Shown: in pieces, positions 26,306 through 36,943 of the stretch
Layout of the letters: each line of letters opens with the position of its first letter
Position numbering within the stretch: the first letter of the stretch is position 1
Source: Marinobacter sp. BW6
GTDB lineage: Bacteria; Pseudomonadota; Gammaproteobacteria; Pseudomonadales; Oleiphilaceae
DNA length: 64,000 nt
Direction of reading: 5' to 3'
Assembly (NCBI RefSeq): GCF_008107725.1
Contig: NZ_VIRN01000064.1
Coordinates: 930,001-994,000, forward strand
The notes under the pieces: generated by a model
Told to the model about the DNA's origin: nothing
Database searches by the model: none
Seen by the model: only the letters and a program-made list of their open reading frames with translations
Translations under genes and position numbers: made by a program

Positions 26306-26905
26306 ATGGCAAAAGTACTTGTGCTCTATTACTCCATGTATGGTCATATCGAGACAATGGCAAACACCATTGCCCTGGGTGCCAAGGATGTGGACGGTGC
26401 TGACGTGACGGTCAAACGCGTACCGGAGACCATGGCAGACCAGGCGTTCCTGGGTGCCGGTGGTAAGGCCGACCAGGAAGCTCCAGTGGCCGATCCGAAA
26501 GAGTTGGCAGATTACGACGCGGTGATTTTCGGCACGCCAACCCGGTTCGGAAACATGGCCGGTCAGATGCGTACCTTCCTCGATCAGACCGGCGGTTTGT
26601 GGGCCGAAGGCAAGCTTCACGGCAAGGTGGCCAGCGTGTTTACTTCTACTGGCACCGGTGGCGGTCAAGAACACACCATTAGCTCATTCTGGACCACTTT
26701 GGCCCACCACGGCATGGTAATTGTGCCTCTGGGTTACGGAATTCCGGAGTTCTTCGATATCTCGGAAGTGAATGGCGGAACACCCTACGGAGCGTCAACG
26801 ATCGCTGGTGGGGATGGCTCACGGCAACCCAGCGAGAAGGAATTGGCGATTGCCCGCTTCCAGGGTAAGCATGTTGCCGAGTTGGCGGTAAAACTGCACG
26901 GCTGA
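26306..26905 (+). CDS. wrbA: NAD(P)H:quinone oxidoreductase WrbA
   Basis: A 199-residue flavodoxin-like FMN protein. The FMN-binding start [17 protein letters not shown], the [20 protein letters not shown] loop and the [12 protein letters not shown] segment identify WrbA. It reduces quinones by two electrons, avoiding semiquinone radicals. AAAGGAGG precedes the start. It is followed by a clear terminator. Confidence 0.93.
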   Translation: MAKVLVLYYSMYGHIETMANTIALGAKDVDGADVTVKRVPETMADQAFLGAGGKADQEAPVADPKELADYDAVIFGTPTRFGNMAGQMRTFLDQTGGLWAEGKLHGKVASVFTSTGTGGGQEHTISSFWTTLAHHGMVIVPLGYGIPEFFDISEVNGGTPYGASTIAGGDGSRQPSEKELAIARFQGKHVAELAVKLHG

Positions 26906-26940
26906 ATTTGAGGTATTAACAAAGCGTTGAGCGTTTTCCA

Positions 26941-26972
26941 GGGCAGCAGGCGAGAGCTTGCTGCCCTTTTTT
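26941..26972 (+). terminator. Terminator after wrbA
   Basis: GGGCAGCAGGC (26941-26951) pairs with GCTTGCTGCCC (26956-26966) with one G-T wobble and a GAGA loop, followed by TTTTTT. Confidence 0.9.
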
Positions 26973-26999
26973 ATGTTGTACCCAGCTTTTTATCTGAGT

Positions 27000-27707
27000 T
27001 CACGGACGATGATTTGAGGCCCCGGTTTTCAGCCTGGAGAAGGTTGCCGGCACAACACCGAGCCAGGACGCCAGTTGATTATCCGGCACCCGTTTGACCA
27101 GCTCCGGGTATTCCTCAAGCAATAACTTGTAACGGTCCCGTGCCGGCAGGGTGTGCTTGCGGAACTCTCTCATGCTGGTCAGCTCTGCGATTTCCTCAGT
27201 CAGGGCAAGGGCGAACTGGGGCCAGAGTCCTTCTCCGTGCGACTGGATAGCGGACCGGAATGCAGCGAAGTCAGCAACCCAGGCCGTTACCGGCGTTACT
27301 GAGGTCAGGCAAAGGGTGTTTCGTACGGTTCGGCTACGGCCAAAAACCGGCCAGACCATATCCCCTTCGGAAAAGAAGTGGTGGACGGACACCTTGCCGC
27401 TGGGTGCTTCCCGGAACAGCCGAAGTATGCCGTACTGAACCAGATAAACGTTTGCCCAGGGCGTGTCGTGTTTTTCCAGCGCGGTTTCGGGGTCAACCCT
27501 GCGAAGGTGAAACAAGCGGGCGAGGTCTGCCAGAAACCGTGCGTCCGGATCATTCTCGTGCCCTGCCAGGCGAATACCGAAGACCCGGCTGAGACCATTC
27601 AGCAGGGCGGCTGACTCAGGTGCGGCATCCTGCTGGATAATCTCGGGGTTGTTTTCTCCCAACATGCACGGGGCGGAGGAAACGTCTGGCCTGAAGATGC
27701 TGTTCAT
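27000..27707 (-). CDS. Crp/Fnr-family transcriptional regulator, atypical recognition helix
   Basis: A 235-residue protein with a cyclic-nucleotide-binding-type beta-roll (about 70-160) and a C-terminal winged helix (about 190-232). It lacks the N-terminal cysteine cluster of FNR, so it is not an Fe-S oxygen sensor. Its recognition helix reads VPATFSR where FNR and DNR have ETISR. The glutamate that reads the TTGAT half-site is missing, so it may not bind the boxes found in this window. It lies beside nirN, so a role in denitrification control is possible but unproven. The start is uncertain. Confidence 0.7.
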   Translation of the reverse strand: MNSIFRPDVSSAPCMLGENNPEIIQQDAAPESAALLNGLSRVFGIRLAGHENDPDARFLADLARLFHLRRVDPETALEKHDTPWANVYLVQYGILRLFREAPSGKVSVHHFFSEGDMVWPVFGRSRTVRNTLCLTSVTPVTAWVADFAAFRSAIQSHGEGLWPQFALALTEEIAELTSMREFRKHTLPARDRYKLLLEEYPELVKRVPDNQLASWLGVVPATFSRLKTGASNHRP

Positions 27708-27766
27708 TGCGTTGACCCTGTTACGAGTGTCAGGTCAATTATGGTATCAGAGAAGCATCTTTAGAA

Positions 27767-27780
27767 ATGACTTAAATCAT
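27767..27780 (-). promoter_or_regulatory. Crp/Fnr-type palindrome upstream of the regulator
   Basis: ATGACTTAAATCAT has the general TGA-N6-TCA layout of Crp/Fnr operators and lies 60-73 bases before the regulator start. It deviates from TTGAT-N4-ATCAA at the outer and one inner position. It could serve autoregulation. Confidence 0.35.
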
Positions 27781-27808
27781 TAAGGCTTTTTCACTGAGTC
27801 GATAACAA

Positions 27809-29305
27809 TCAATGACTGGTTCCCTCTTCGTAGTTGATCTTGTTCCAGACGTTATATTTGCCGGAGGGTTTGTTCATGGGAATTCGTTTCTCTTCCTCCA
27901 AGGTATCTGCGTCGTAGACAATGACGGCGCCATCCTTATCCCAGACGCTCAGTAGAAGCTTTTCACCGTATCGGTCGAATTCGACATGGGCAGCGACCTT
28001 GCCTGGGGCGGGTTGAAGGGTTTTGACGATTTCCAGGGTCTGCTTGTCGATGACGTGGACCTTGTCTTTGTTCGGGCCAAAGAATACATCCACCCATGCG
28101 TAGCGTGAGTTTTCGTGGCTGCGCATGAAGAAGCCGGGGCCGTCGGTTTCCAGGGTTTTGATCACTTCCCAGTTGTCCATGTCGATAATAGAAACGGCGC
28201 CAGTTCGGAAGTGCGGGGTGGCCATGACCCGTTTGCCATGGTAATCCCAGGTTATACCCGAGCCCAGGTGCGGCATTCCTGGTAGGGGCAGCTCAGCGAT
28301 GGTAGTGCCAGTATCCAGGTTGATCACCAGGCCGTGCTTTCCGTCCCTGGCGGCACCAATAAGGTGGTCATATCGGGGGTCGAAAAAGAAGTCGTCTAAC
28401 CAGGTGTCGGTTTGCATCCTGCGAACGTTGGCCTCGCCATCGTTTACGGTGATTTCCCAGGCTTCAGGGATGTCCTTCAGGGCGGCAATGAAGCTGTCCC
28501 GGGGTGGAGCCGCATACACGGCGCTGACCCGTGAGCTTTCGCCTGCGCCGTTTTCCACCGGGATGATGTCCATGACTTCGAGGTTGTTGGCGTCGAAAAG
28601 AACCAGGGTGTGGGGCAGATAATTGGCAGCCATAACGTGGTCGCCATCGGCCGAAATGGCGATGTTCCGCATGTTGATACCGGCGCGTACTTCGGCGACT
28701 ACTTTCAGGTTGTACAAGTCGTATTTGGTTATCCAGCCGTCTCGTGAGCCAAAGTAGACGTAACGGCCGTCAGGACTGTATTTCGGTCCGCCATGAAGGG
28801 CGTAACGGCTCGGGAAGCGGTGGATGGGTTCCATCCTGTCGCCGTCGAGAAGGGTAACGTGATGATCGCCGATTTCCACCACCAGAAACAGGTTCATCAT
28901 GTCGGCTTGGTAAGCCGGCTTGTCGGGCAGAGTACCTTGTGGGTGGGGCAGTAAATGGCTGCCCAGAATTTCGGTCCGGCCCCAGGTCGGCGGGCTGGCT
29001 GGCGGTCGGTAAATAAAATCGGCCAGTGCTGTTATGGATTCCTTGTCGAGAACATCGGCAAAGGCCGGCATCTGGGTGGCGGGCCGGCCGTTACTAATGG
29101 CGTCCTCGGCCTGCGGCTTTTTCAGCCGTGACAGATTATCCGGCAGCAGGGCCGGGCCCATGCCACCAAGACGATCCTGGCCATGGCAACTGGCGCAGTG
29201 TTGCTGGTACAGCCACTCCGTTTCCGGTGAGGGTGTCGCCTGTATCGAGGCTGGCATCAGCAGACTGAAGGCCATAATCAGTCGGGTGATATTGTGAATC
29301 GTCAT
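27809..29305 (-). CDS. nirN: NirN, dihydro-heme d1 dehydrogenase
   Basis: A 498-residue periplasmic protein with a signal peptide (cut near IQA, residue 23), a c-type heme motif CASCH (37-41) and a C-terminal eight-bladed d1-binding propeller like that of NirS. In Pseudomonas, NirN oxidises the last side chain of heme d1 and passes the cofactor on to NirS. It is the last gene of the nirS-D-L-G-H-J-E-N operon. It overlaps nirE by 4 bases. Confidence 0.9.
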   Translation of the reverse strand: MTIHNITRLIMAFSLLMPASIQATPSPETEWLYQQHCASCHGQDRLGGMGPALLPDNLSRLKKPQAEDAISNGRPATQMPAFADVLDKESITALADFIYRPPASPPTWGRTEILGSHLLPHPQGTLPDKPAYQADMMNLFLVVEIGDHHVTLLDGDRMEPIHRFPSRYALHGGPKYSPDGRYVYFGSRDGWITKYDLYNLKVVAEVRAGINMRNIAISADGDHVMAANYLPHTLVLFDANNLEVMDIIPVENGAGESSRVSAVYAAPPRDSFIAALKDIPEAWEITVNDGEANVRRMQTDTWLDDFFFDPRYDHLIGAARDGKHGLVINLDTGTTIAELPLPGMPHLGSGITWDYHGKRVMATPHFRTGAVSIIDMDNWEVIKTLETDGPGFFMRSHENSRYAWVDVFFGPNKDKVHVIDKQTLEIVKTLQPAPGKVAAHVEFDRYGEKLLLSVWDKDGAVIVYDADTLEEEKRIPMNKPSGKYNVWNKINYEEGTSH

Positions 29306-30165
29306 GCCGGCCGACCTCCCGCACTGGCTGCAGTGGCCTCGGGCTGGCTTATGTACCAGCCGGCTGCAGTTGGTTGTGCCAGTTTCTCTGCCAGCCGGAC
29401 AACGTCACCAACAATGATCAGCGTCGGAGGCTGGAAGCCTTCACGAGCGATGGTAGCCTCGAGATCCAGCAGCGTTGTTACCGCCATGTGCTGTTGTGGC
29501 GTTGTTCCGCGTTCCACAAGAGCCACGGGGCAGTCACCCGGCAAACCATGGGCAATGAGTTCCCTGACAATGGTGGGGGCGTTGTGGAGTCCCATGTAGA
29601 ACACCCGGGTCTGGCCGGGCGCCGCCAGTACACGCCAGTTCAGTTCCAGGGACTGGTCGGCCTTGCGGTGGCCTGTTACGAAGGTGACGCTCTGGGAGTA
29701 ATCCCGGTGCGTCAGCGGTATGCCGCAGTAGGAAGCGCAACCGGCGGCGGAAGTTATGCCGGGTACCACCTGGAAGTCGATATGATTATCCACCAGGAAC
29801 TCCGCTTCCTCGCCACCACGGCCGAAGATGTAAGGGTCCCCGCCTTTCAGCCGGACCACCCGGCGTTGTTTGACTGCCAGCTGCACCAGCAATTCATTGG
29901 TGTCTTCCTGTGGAACGTAATGACACCCGCTCGCCTTGCCAACGTGAATGCGTTCGGCCGCCGGGTTCACCAGTTCCATAATCTGGGGCGAAACCAGGCG
30001 GTCGTACACAATGGCATCGGCTTGCTTTATCAGCATCAGGGCCCGCAGGGTCAGAAGTCCGGGGTCTCCCGGACCTGCTCCAACGATGGCTACCTCTCCT
30101 GCCCGTAAGGGTTGTTCCGCCAACTGGAACTCCACCAGGCACTTCTTCCTTTGGCTGGTTGTCAT
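29302..30165 (-). CDS. nirE: Uroporphyrinogen-III C-methyltransferase NirE
   Basis: A 287-residue SAM-dependent methyltransferase of the SUMT family that makes precorrin-2, the start of heme d1 synthesis. Motifs include VAIVGAGPGDPGLLTLRA, VRLKGGDPYIFGRGGEE and VVPGITSAAGCASYCGIPLTHRDY. Its place between nirJ and nirN, overlapping nirN by 4 bases, identifies it as NirE rather than a cobalamin or siroheme enzyme. Confidence 0.92.
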   Translation of the reverse strand: MTTSQRKKCLVEFQLAEQPLRAGEVAIVGAGPGDPGLLTLRALMLIKQADAIVYDRLVSPQIMELVNPAAERIHVGKASGCHYVPQEDTNELLVQLAVKQRRVVRLKGGDPYIFGRGGEEAEFLVDNHIDFQVVPGITSAAGCASYCGIPLTHRDYSQSVTFVTGHRKADQSLELNWRVLAAPGQTRVFYMGLHNAPTIVRELIAHGLPGDCPVALVERGTTPQQHMAVTTLLDLEATIAREGFQPPTLIIVGDVVRLAEKLAQPTAAGWYISQPEATAASAGGRPA

Positions 30166-30176
30166 GATGCTTGTCC

Positions 30177-31373
30177 TTACAGGTTATGAACCGGAATCTC
30201 GATGACTGGCGCGGCAACCCGCCGGGGCATGTCGAGCACACCGATTTCTTCATTGGTGAGGTAACAGCCAGGGTCCTCTTCCCAGAAGTCACCGGAAATG
30301 TTGTAGGCCCGAACCCGGGTGTTGCCATTGCAGATGGCCAGGTACCGGCAGTCAGCGCAGCGTCCCTTGACGGGGCGTGGGTTCTGGCGAAAGCCTGTCA
30401 TCAGTGAGTCACTGGCTTCTGACCAGATCCGGGAGAACGGTGTGTTCCGGACATTGCCCAGGTTGTAGTCCCACCAGAAAGTGTCTGGGTGAACCTCGCC
30501 GAGATTGTCGATATTGGAAATGTTGACGCCGGAGGCGTTGCCCCCCCAATACCTCAGCCGTTGTTCCAGGGCTGGAACCTGATCGGGGTAGTTTTCTTGG
30601 GCCCATTGCAGAAGGAAGGGGCCATCGGCGTCGTTGTTGCCGGTGACGTATTCCCGTTCGATGCCGCGTTTGAGTTCCTCGTGGCAATGGTTGAACAGAA
30701 GAGTCATGGCGTCGCGGGTCATGTCGTACCAGGCATCCCGCTTACGATTGCGGCCGCCACGGCCGGAATAGTTCAGGTGCGACAGGTAGAACTTGTCGAT
30801 ATCGTGTTCGTCCAGCAGCTTGAGCATGTCGGGCAGCTGGGGGAAATTGTCCTGAGTGAGCGTGAAGCGAAGGCCTACTTTGATCCCCGCGTTCTTACAC
30901 AGCTCAACGGCCTTCATGGAGGCCGCGAAGGCGCCTTTTTTCTGGCGGAACTCGTCGTGGGTCTGTTCAAGTCCATCAATACTGATGCCCACGTAGTCGT
31001 AGCCGGCCTCGGCGATCTGCTGGATATTATCTTCCGTGATCAACGTGCCATTGGTGGAAAGGCCGACATAGAAGCCCAAAGCTTTGGCACGGTGAGAGAT
31101 GTCGAAGATATCCGGGCGCATCAGCGGCTCGCCGCCAGACAGGATCAGCACCGGCACGCCGAAGGCCTTCAGGTCGTCCATCACGGTGTAGACCTCATCG
31201 GTACTCAATTCGCCCTTGAAATCCACATCGGCGGAGATGGAATAGCAGTGTTTGCAGGTCAGGTTGCAGCGGCGAATCAGATTCCAGATTACGACCGGGC
31301 CTGTCGGTTTCGGAACCGGGCGCACAGGAGCCGGATTCATCAGGCTCTTGATGTAGCGGGTCATTCTGAACAT
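30177..31373 (-). CDS. nirJ: Heme d1 biosynthesis radical SAM protein NirJ
   Basis: A 398-residue radical SAM enzyme. The cluster motif is C36-x3-C40-x2-C43 (RRCNLTCKHCYS). A C-terminal SPASM-like region has CADCRYLAICNGN plus a later cysteine for an extra cluster. NirJ removes two propionate side chains from 12,18-didecarboxysiroheme during d1 synthesis. The open frame extends to 31646, but the ATG at 31373 is preceded by GAGGGAG and gives the usual length. Confidence 0.93.
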   Translation of the reverse strand: MFRMTRYIKSLMNPAPVRPVPKPTGPVVIWNLIRRCNLTCKHCYSISADVDFKGELSTDEVYTVMDDLKAFGVPVLILSGGEPLMRPDIFDISHRAKALGFYVGLSTNGTLITEDNIQQIAEAGYDYVGISIDGLEQTHDEFRQKKGAFAASMKAVELCKNAGIKVGLRFTLTQDNFPQLPDMLKLLDEHDIDKFYLSHLNYSGRGGRNRKRDAWYDMTRDAMTLLFNHCHEELKRGIEREYVTGNNDADGPFLLQWAQENYPDQVPALEQRLRYWGGNASGVNISNIDNLGEVHPDTFWWDYNLGNVRNTPFSRIWSEASDSLMTGFRQNPRPVKGRCADCRYLAICNGNTRVRAYNISGDFWEEDPGCYLTNEEIGVLDMPRRVAAPVIEIPVHNL

Positions 31374-31386
31374 GGTGCTCCCTCTC

Positions 31387-31902
31387 TTATGATTTCCGCA
31401 GCCGCAGACCGGTTTTTTTAAGGATGGCCGAGCTGTAAAGAATGGTGTGGCCTTCGCAGGTGTCTCCGAGCAAGTCGTGAATCTGCGAAGCCTTGTCTTC
31501 GACTTCTTCACGGCTGATGCCGTGAACCATGGCGAACAGGTTGTAGGTCCAGTTGGGCAGGTGCCGCGGGCGTCGGTAGCAGTGGCTGACGAAAGGCAGT
31601 TCACCCACCTGAAGGCCCATGTCGGTGATGGCGTCGTCGCGGACATCCCAGACCGTCATGCCATTGAAGCGGTAACCCAGCCGGTAGTGGTCGGGCACCG
31701 CGGCCACCCGCCGGATAACGCCGGCGTTCTGCATGCGCTGGAAGCGGGCCAGAACCTCGTCTGCGGGCAATCCCAGTTGTTCGCCCAAAGCTCCCCACGG
31801 GTCCGTTGCCAGGGGCAAACCGCCCTGTGTGGCCAGGATCAGTTTCCGGTCCAGCGCGCAGAGCACGTAGCTTTGGTCAGACCGGGAAGTGGAGATGGAC
31901 AT
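31387..31902 (-). CDS. nirH: Siroheme decarboxylase subunit NirH
   Basis: A 171-residue AsnC/Lrp-like protein. NirD, L, G and H together act as siroheme decarboxylase, giving didecarboxysiroheme for heme d1. The family motif RRPRHLPNWTYNLFAMVHG with its conserved His is present, and the C-terminus ends ILKKTGLRLRK as in NirH. The start at 31902 has a strong AGGAGGAA site, and the gene overlaps the end of nirG by 26 bases. Confidence 0.88.
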   Translation of the reverse strand: MSISTSRSDQSYVLCALDRKLILATQGGLPLATDPWGALGEQLGLPADEVLARFQRMQNAGVIRRVAAVPDHYRLGYRFNGMTVWDVRDDAITDMGLQVGELPFVSHCYRRPRHLPNWTYNLFAMVHGISREEVEDKASQIHDLLGDTCEGHTILYSSAILKKTGLRLRKS

Positions 31903-32359
31903 GGAACTCTTCCTCCTTGGGCATGTTGTAAACGCGATAGCCCGTCGCGGATTCAATTGCGGCGATAACCCGGGCTATGTCGTCCGGCGCTTCCGTTGCC
32001 AGGACAAACCACATGTTCAGTTCATGCTCTCTGCGGTAGTTGTGGGCCACTTCCTCAAAGGCGTTAACCTTCGCGGTGATGCGGTCAAAGTCCTGTTGGG
32101 GAACGCGCATGGCAGCCAGAGTCAGCCCGCCCCCCATTTCGCCGGCGTGGAACATGGGGCCGAAGCGTCTGAGAATGTTTCGGTCCAGCAGATCCTGCAG
32201 GGTGTTCAGAACCTCTTCCTCGGCCACGCCCAGCTCATCGGCTACTGCTGCATAAGGGGAATGCACCAGAGGCAGCCCCGTTTGCAGCCGGTTAATCACA
32301 GCCCGCTCCACCTCAGTAAATTCGGGCGTTGTCGCCAGGCTCTCAGTCATGGCTGACAT
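31877..32359 (-). CDS. nirG: Siroheme decarboxylase subunit NirG
   Basis: A 160-residue AsnC/Lrp-like protein of the NirD/NirG branch, with VAHNYRREHELNMWFVLATE near residue 100 and a C-terminus ending EFHVHLHFPV. The start at 32359 (MSAMTE) follows AGGAGG; the longer frame to 32437 lies inside nirL and has no family similarity. It overlaps nirL by 17 bases and nirH by 26 bases. Confidence 0.88.
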   Translation of the reverse strand: MSAMTESLATTPEFTEVERAVINRLQTGLPLVHSPYAAVADELGVAEEEVLNTLQDLLDRNILRRFGPMFHAGEMGGGLTLAAMRVPQQDFDRITAKVNAFEEVAHNYRREHELNMWFVLATEAPDDIARVIAAIESATGYRVYNMPKEEEFHVHLHFPV

Positions 32360-32888
32360 AACGGCCTCCTCTCTGCCGGTAGGCTTTGGTACTGAACAGC
32401 ACGGCATGGGGTGTCTGTTCCAGCCCCTGCTCGGCAATCAGCGTTGCCAGCTGGTTCATTACCCGTTGCCGGTCAACGCCGTGGATCATGCAAAACAGGT
32501 TGTAGGGCCAGTCAGGGAGCCGGCGAGGGCGCTGGTAGCAGAGCGTGATATACGATGTGTGAGCCAGTGCCTGGCCCAGCGCCTGTACGTGGTCGTCAGG
32601 CACATCCCACACCACCATGGCATTGGCGGTGTAACCGAGCGTCCGGTGCCGGACAACCAGCCCGAATCGTTTGATGAGCCCGTGGGCCTGCCACTGTCTG
32701 ATTGCGGTCATCACCTCGTGCTCCGACAAACCGGTCTTTTCAGCCAGAATCTCATAGGGCTTTGGTGTCAGTGGAAGGCCGAGTTCCAGCTGCCGCCGAA
32801 GCCGCAACAAACCCCAGGCACTAACAGGACCGGCTGAGGCGATTTCCGGCACCATTGCCAGACTTTCCGGGCAGTGGTGAAGGGTCAC
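32343..32888 (-). CDS. nirL: Siroheme decarboxylase subunit NirL
   Basis: A 181-residue AsnC/Lrp-like protein of the NirL/NirH branch, with YQRPRRLPDWPYNLFCMIHGVDR near residue 117 carrying the conserved Arg and His. The GTG start overlaps the nirD stop (GTGA), and the gene overlaps nirG by 17 bases, which suggests translational coupling of the four subunits. Confidence 0.88.
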   Translation of the reverse strand: MTLHHCPESLAMVPEIASAGPVSAWGLLRLRRQLELGLPLTPKPYEILAEKTGLSEHEVMTAIRQWQAHGLIKRFGLVVRHRTLGYTANAMVVWDVPDDHVQALGQALAHTSYITLCYQRPRRLPDWPYNLFCMIHGVDRQRVMNQLATLIAEQGLEQTPHAVLFSTKAYRQRGGRYVSHD

Positions 32889-33355
32889 GGCAGTGCCTCC
32901 CAGTCAATCGGGAAGCCAAGATCGATGTGGTAGGCCTCGACCATGGGTAAGCGAAGCATGGGAAGTCTGAGTTGGTGTTCCAGTTCGTCGAGCCGTTCTT
33001 CCAGGGTCTCTTCGTCAGGTGCGGTCATGACAAACCAGAGATTGTAGGTGTGCTCGCGTGCGTAGTTGTGATTCACGCCGGGAGCACGGTTTACCCGGGC
33101 AGCGACCAGATCCAGCTGTTCCTCTGGTGCCGCCACGGCAGCCAGCAGACTTGCGCCCGCCCGGCTGTGTTCGAAAACCGGTCCGACCCGGCTGAGAACC
33201 TGACTAGCCTGAAGCGAATGCAGTCGCTCAATGACGTCCTCCTCGGCAATGCCCAGTTGTCGGGACATTGCCTGATAGGGCCTTTCACACACGGGCAGAT
33301 CCCGCTGGAAAAGGTTGATCAGGTGTCTGTCAGTGCTATCCAGTCTCATCATCAT
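32885..33355 (-). CDS. nirD: Siroheme decarboxylase subunit NirD
   Basis: A 156-residue AsnC/Lrp-like protein with NHNYAREHTYNLWFVMTAPD near residue 95 and AYHIDLGFPIDW near the C-terminus, the NirD branch pattern. Three ATG codons lie in a row at the start; the third (33349) has the best spacing to GGAGG, so the true N-terminus may be two residues shorter. It follows nirS by 21 bases. Confidence 0.88.
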   Translation of the reverse strand: MMMRLDSTDRHLINLFQRDLPVCERPYQAMSRQLGIAEEDVIERLHSLQASQVLSRVGPVFEHSRAGASLLAAVAAPEEQLDLVAARVNRAPGVNHNYAREHTYNLWFVMTAPDEETLEERLDELEHQLRLPMLRLPMVEAYHIDLGFPIDWEALP

Positions 33356-33376
33356 TCTCCTCCGGGCCGGAACGGC

Positions 33377-35119
<1,743 letters not shown>

Positions 35120-35161
35120 TTAAGAGTCCCCGTAGGTTTCGCTTCTTTGCTCTCATGGTCA

Positions 35162-35175
35162 TTGATTAATATCAG
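35162..35175 (-). promoter_or_regulatory. FNR/DNR-type box before nirS
   Basis: TTGATTAATATCAG matches TTGAT-N4-ATCAA with one mismatch at the last base. If it acts as a class II box, transcription would begin near 35127 and give a 26-base leader to nirS. The matching -10 is poor. Confidence 0.65.
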
Positions 35176-35246
35176 ATATATGTTATGTCGTTGCGCTATA
35201 CCAAATTATAGGTAAGCCAAAATAGTCCTGGATCTGAAGTTCTCTA

Positions 35247-35260
35247 TTAACCAATATCAA
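35247..35260 (+). promoter_or_regulatory. Weak FNR-like half-site before nirC
   Basis: TTAACCAATATCAA has one intact ATCAA half and a degenerate partner. It lies about 85-97 bases before nirC, the first gene of the operon divergent from nirS, and is the only candidate I see for nitrite/NO control of that unit. Confidence 0.35.
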
Positions 35261-35343
35261 GGATGAGTTTTATTGCTGTCTTCACGATGTGGCCAAGACT
35301 TGGGAGGATGTGGCGTGTGAATGGCTTTTGGTGGGAAGCGCAG

Positions 35344-35682
35344 ATGCGAATGCTGATTTCGGCACTCCTGTTTTTCGGGTTAAGCATGATGTCCGTCACC
35401 GTTTTGGGCGACGACAACCCAGACCGGAATGAGAGCCGTGCCCGTCTTGCAAATCTTGTGGTCCAGGATTGTGGCTCTTGTCATGGGCTGACCCTGAGAG
35501 GCGGTCTGGGACCATCCTTGCGGCCAGAGAATCTCGACCACCTTCCGGTCGAGGCCATTGCCGCCATTATCCGGGAAGGTGTGCCGGGTACAGCGATGCC
35601 ACCCTGGAAGCCTCTGTTATCTCCGGAAGAGATCTACTGGATCAGCAAGCGATTGAAATCCGGTGCACTGGTGTCGCCCTGA
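35344..35682 (+). CDS. nirC: Periplasmic cytochrome c NirC
   Basis: A small c-type cytochrome (112 residues) with a signal peptide (cut near VLG) and one heme motif C43-G-S-C-H47. A Met in GVPGTAMPPWKP can be the axial ligand. NirC is thought to act with NirF and NirN in finishing heme d1. Start choice is uncertain: a GTG at 35317 has a stronger GGGAGG site, and the frame opens at 35263. nirF follows 27 bases later. Confidence 0.8.
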   Translation: MRMLISALLFFGLSMMSVTVLGDDNPDRNESRARLANLVVQDCGSCHGLTLRGGLGPSLRPENLDHLPVEAIAAIIREGVPGTAMPPWKPLLSPEEIYWISKRLKSGALVSP

Positions 35683-35709
35683 AGGGCCAACCTGGAGGAA
35701 TGATCAAGT

Positions 35710-36942
35710 ATGAGTCCAACATTTAAGCTGCCCGAAAAACCGATCCTGGCGCTGTTCCTGATCGTCAGCCTGAGCCTGGCCGGGTGTCAGGCGTTCCAGG
35801 GATCGGCGGGGGCAGAGTCTCATCCTGAGCTCATGGGGACGGGTGATCTGGGCCTGATCATTGAGCGTGCTTCTGGCTCAGTATTGGTCATTAATACTTC
35901 CCGCCACCAGGTTCTTGGGCGAGTCGAAGGGTTGGGAGATCTGTCCCATGCGTCGGTTGTTTACTCCAGAAACGCACGGTATGGCTATGTATTCGGGCGC
36001 GATGGCGGGCTTACGAAAGTGGATCTGTTGAGCCGGTCCATTGCCGATCGAGTTATCCAGTCGGGTAACAGTATTGGCGGCGCGATTTCTCAGGATGGCC
36101 GCTACGTTGCGGTATCCAATTACGAGCCCGGTGGTGTGAAGGTGTTTGACAGCCAGACCCTGGAGCTGGTGGCAGAGGTCTCCGCCAGCTATACCGGCGA
36201 AGACGGAGAGCCTGGTCGATCAAAAACGGTGGGGCTGGTGGATGCACCAGGCAACCTGTTCGTGTTCAGCCTGTTCGAGGCGGGAGAAATATGGACCCTC
36301 GACATGAGCGGTGAGTCGCCTGAAATCAACCGCTTCAAGGCCGGCAATGCGCCCTATGACGCCCTGATCACTCCGGATGGCCGTTACTACATTGCTGGTC
36401 TGTTTGGTGAGGACGGATTGTCGATGCTGGATCTGTGGAATCCGGGGCAGGGGGCGACAGAAATCCTTCCGGGTTATGGCAAGGGTGAGCAAAAGTTGCC
36501 GGTTTACAAGATGCCTCATCTGGAAGGCTGGGCTATCGCCGATGGGCGGGCTTTTGTTCCGGCCGTTGGTCACCATCAGGTACTGGTGGCGGATACCAAT
36601 GACTGGTCCCTGAGCGATCGTATTCCCGTGCAGGGGCAGCCGGTATTTGTGATGGCCAGTCCGGACAATCGCCAGATCTGGGTGAGCTTTGCCCACCCGA
36701 ACAACGATGTGGTGCAGGTGATCGACTCACAGACTCGTGAAATTATCCGTACTCTGGAGCCCGGTGACGCAGTTCTGCACATGGAATTCACGCCCCGCGG
36801 CGAAGAGGTTTGGGTATCTGCCAGGGACAGTAATCGGGTGACCGTATACAACACTCGCTCGCTGGAGCCCGTTGCAACGCTGAGTGCCGAAAAACCCAGT
36901 GGCATCTTTTTTACCAGTCGGGCCCATGCCCTGGGCCTCTAA
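35710..36942 (+). CDS. nirF: Heme d1 biosynthesis lipoprotein NirF
   Basis: A 410-residue protein with a d1-type propeller but no heme c domain, the NirF layout. The N-terminal signal ends in a lipobox (SLAGC, Cys26), so it should be anchored as a lipoprotein facing the periplasm. NirF is needed for heme d1 maturation and interacts with NirN and NirS in Pseudomonas. It is followed by one spacer base and then the PhnD-like gene. Confidence 0.92.
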   Translation: MSPTFKLPEKPILALFLIVSLSLAGCQAFQGSAGAESHPELMGTGDLGLIIERASGSVLVINTSRHQVLGRVEGLGDLSHASVVYSRNARYGYVFGRDGGLTKVDLLSRSIADRVIQSGNSIGGAISQDGRYVAVSNYEPGGVKVFDSQTLELVAEVSASYTGEDGEPGRSKTVGLVDAPGNLFVFSLFEAGEIWTLDMSGESPEINRFKAGNAPYDALITPDGRYYIAGLFGEDGLSMLDLWNPGQGATEILPGYGKGEQKLPVYKMPHLEGWAIADGRAFVPAVGHHQVLVADTNDWSLSDRIPVQGQPVFVMASPDNRQIWVSFAHPNNDVVQVIDSQTREIIRTLEPGDAVLHMEFTPRGEEVWVSARDSNRVTVYNTRSLEPVATLSAEKPSGIFFTSRAHALGL

Positions 36943-36943
36943 A

